From positions 1 through 8,017 of the forward strand of contig DAHWHT010000239.1 of NCBI GenBank assembly GCA_027335515.1: 8,017 nt of DNA, given 5' to 3'. This document shows, piece by piece, positions 7,422 through 8,017 of this stretch (positions are counted from its first letter, which is position 1; each line of letters begins with the position of its first letter). The stretch is from Clostridia bacterium. GTDB taxonomy: Bacteria > Bacillota_E > RBS10-35 > JAJYVN01. The position numbers and the translations under genes were made by a program. Below the pieces are notes generated by a model. That model made no database searches. It was not told the origin of the DNA and saw only the letters and a program-made list of their open reading frames with translations.

Positions 7422-7692
7422 GCAAGAACTCCTCCGTTGGAGCGGCTCGGCGTCCGCCCTCCGGCCCCCAGCCTACCGAACAACAGGACCGCGCCCGCAC
7501 GGGCGAAGGAACCACATGCGGAGTGCGGTCGCCCCTCGCACAATGGTCCATTCAGGCCTTGACACCGACGGAAATCGACACGGTTGCGCGGGAAAACCGG
7601 CGGTTCCACTTCGCCGGCACGACCGGGGATCGCGGACACGACGGCACCGGGGGTCCCGACCGCGACCACCGATCGGGAGGCGCGTTTCTGAA
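7422..7692. other. Divergent intergenic region between qoxA and the carbonic anhydrase remnant
   Basis: No gene is recognised. The region should contain the qox promoter, but no convincing minus-strand -35/-10 pair is visible. On the plus strand a perfect TTGACA lies at 7559-7564, but the sequence 16-18 bases later is a poor -10. Hairpins: CGCCC-GTGC-GGGCG (minus strand) at 7492-7505, in the likely qoxA leader, and CCGGCG/CGCCGG at 7597-7602 and 7612-7617. A ribosome-site-like GGGAGG lies at 7675-7680, twelve bases before the anhydrase ATG. Confidence 0.45.
7429..7435 (-). promoter_or_regulatory. Ribosome binding site of qoxA
   Basis: GGAGGAG on the minus strand is seven bases before GTG 7421. 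It supports the GTG start over the ATG four codons downstream. Confidence 0.8.
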
Positions 7693-7865
7693 ATGCAGCT
7701 CCTGTACGACATTCTGGAATACAACCGGAACTTTGTGGAAAACCGAGCATAAAGCCATACCGAACCTCGCGCTACCCGAACAAGAAACTGGTCGTCCTTT
7801 CCTGCATGGACGCCCGGCCCACCAAGCTGCCGCACGCCATGAACCTGCGGAACGGGGATGCCAAA
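7693..7865 (+). pseudogene. Beta-carbonic anhydrase (YtiB-like) remnant, frameshifted and 3'-truncated
   Basis: From ATG 7693 the frame reads MQLLYDILEYNRNFVENRA and then stops at TAA 7750-7752. In the frame shifted by one base, starting at AAG 7752, it continues KPYRTSRYPNKK, LVVLSCMDARP and MNLRNGDAK. Together these match the N-terminus of Bacillus-type beta-carbonic anhydrases, zinc enzymes that interconvert CO2 and bicarbonate. Restoring one base in a Tyr codon at 7750-7751 would join both parts. The Cys of SCMDAR (7803-7805) is the first zinc ligand, and Asp and Arg form the catalytic dyad. Similarity ends at about 7865, before the HxxC zinc ligands, so only about 57 of some 190 residues remain. 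One residue also seems missing in TKLPHAMN. The gene cannot make an active enzyme. The deletion could be a sequencing error, but the lost 3' two thirds is independent evidence of decay. Confidence 0.85.
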
Positions 7866-7922
7866 TTCACTATGGCGTCAAGAGTCGGTTGGATTCGGCG
7901 GGAGCCCGCTGCGGGGGGCCCG
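7866..7922. other. Possible junction or end of an inserted element
   Basis: This lies between the last carbonic anhydrase codon and the stop of a minus-strand frame. The anhydrase-like sequence stops sharply after GGGGATGCCAAA, and the next residues do not fit the family. The segment ends in GC-rich inverted repeats (AGCCCGCTGCGGGG and a following GCCCGC/GCGGGC pair around 7918-7934). It could be the terminal region of an insertion sequence, but the other end is outside the window, so no terminal repeat can be confirmed. Confidence 0.3.
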
Positions 7923-8017
7923 CTAGCGGCGGGCAGCTGCGGCGAGGTGCTCGCGGAACGCCTTGAGGCGGATGAGACGGCGGTCGGCGAGCGGTAGGGC
8001 GGCCGTGACGCGGGCCG
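7923..8017 (-). CDS. Unidentified protein, C-terminal 30 residues only (partial at right edge)
   Basis: The minus strand holds a 30-codon open tail ending LIRLKAFREHLAAAARR and a TAG stop at 7925-7923. The third codon positions are strongly G/C (about 26 of 30), as in the real genes of this window, and the tail is basic and helical like many protein C-termini. No family is recognised. Because it follows a truncated gene, a transposase of an inserted element is possible, but this is a guess. Too little is visible to be sure that it is coding. Confidence 0.4.
   Translation of the reverse strand, partial: ARVTAALPLADRRLIRLKAFREHLAAAARR

Noticed and set aside
7559..7587. A plus-strand promoter with perfect TTGACA at 7559-7564
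   Set aside because: No acceptable -10 hexamer lies 16-18 bases downstream, and a single hexamer is expected by chance. It is kept only as a note in the intergenic entry.
7806..7997. A 63-codon plus-strand frame as an independent small gene
   Set aside because: Its first 20 residues are the continuation of the carbonic anhydrase remnant in the shifted frame. The rest reads antisense to the GC3-rich minus-strand frame and has no own ribosome site.

Overview
The window is about 8 kb of GC-rich bacterial chromosome-type DNA. It most likely comes from a high-GC Bacillota or a lineage with Bacillota-like genes. This is an inference from three things: a quinol oxidase of the Bacillus aa3-600 (Qox) type in the order A-B-C-D, an old yellow enzyme of the YqjM/NamA type and a decayed carbonic anhydrase of the Bacillus YtiB-like type, and strong G-rich Shine-Dalgarno sequences with frequent GTG starts. 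No rRNA, tRNA or CRISPR array was seen.

Left part (1-3198): a partial YqjM/NamA-type flavin oxidoreductase runs off the left edge (1-516, minus). It lies 81 bases downstream of a complete GH29 alpha-L-fucosidase (598-1857, minus), with a strong GC-rich stem-loop between them. A Gfo/Idh/MocA family NAD(P)-dependent oxidoreductase (2185-3198, plus) is divergent from the fucosidase. The 327-base divergent spacer holds a perfect 11-bp tandem repeat (three copies) next to the fucosidase start. The fucosidase has no visible signal peptide, so the picture is intracellular hydrolysis of imported fucosylated sugars, with the Gfo/Idh enzyme a candidate for oxidising a released or related sugar. The link is contextual only.

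Middle part (3199-3310): a convergent spacer with a 47-base two-tier dyad (11-bp outer stem and 8-bp inner stem) and a second smaller hairpin, probably a shared transcription end.

Right part (3311-7421, all minus): a four-gene cytochrome quinol oxidase operon qoxA-qoxB-qoxC-qoxD. Subunit II is a lipoprotein that lacks CuA ligands, which marks the complex as a quinol rather than a cytochrome c oxidase. Subunit I keeps the D and K proton-channel residues, the three CuB histidines, the His-Tyr motif and both low-spin haem histidines. However, the histidine that normally binds the high-spin haem iron is asparagine (N423), and the quinol-site histidine is glutamate (E102). This is the most unusual thing in the window. 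It is either a natural variant or divergent paralogue, or, for N423, a one-base sequence error.

Right edge (7422-8017): a 271-base divergent spacer, then the 5' part of a beta-carbonic anhydrase gene broken twice. A one-base deletion creates a stop after codon 19, and homology ends abruptly near 7865, followed by the 3' end of an unidentified minus-strand gene. This could be the end of an inserted mobile element. No clearly undescribed multi-gene system is visible; the oxidase with altered ligands is the best candidate for something new.
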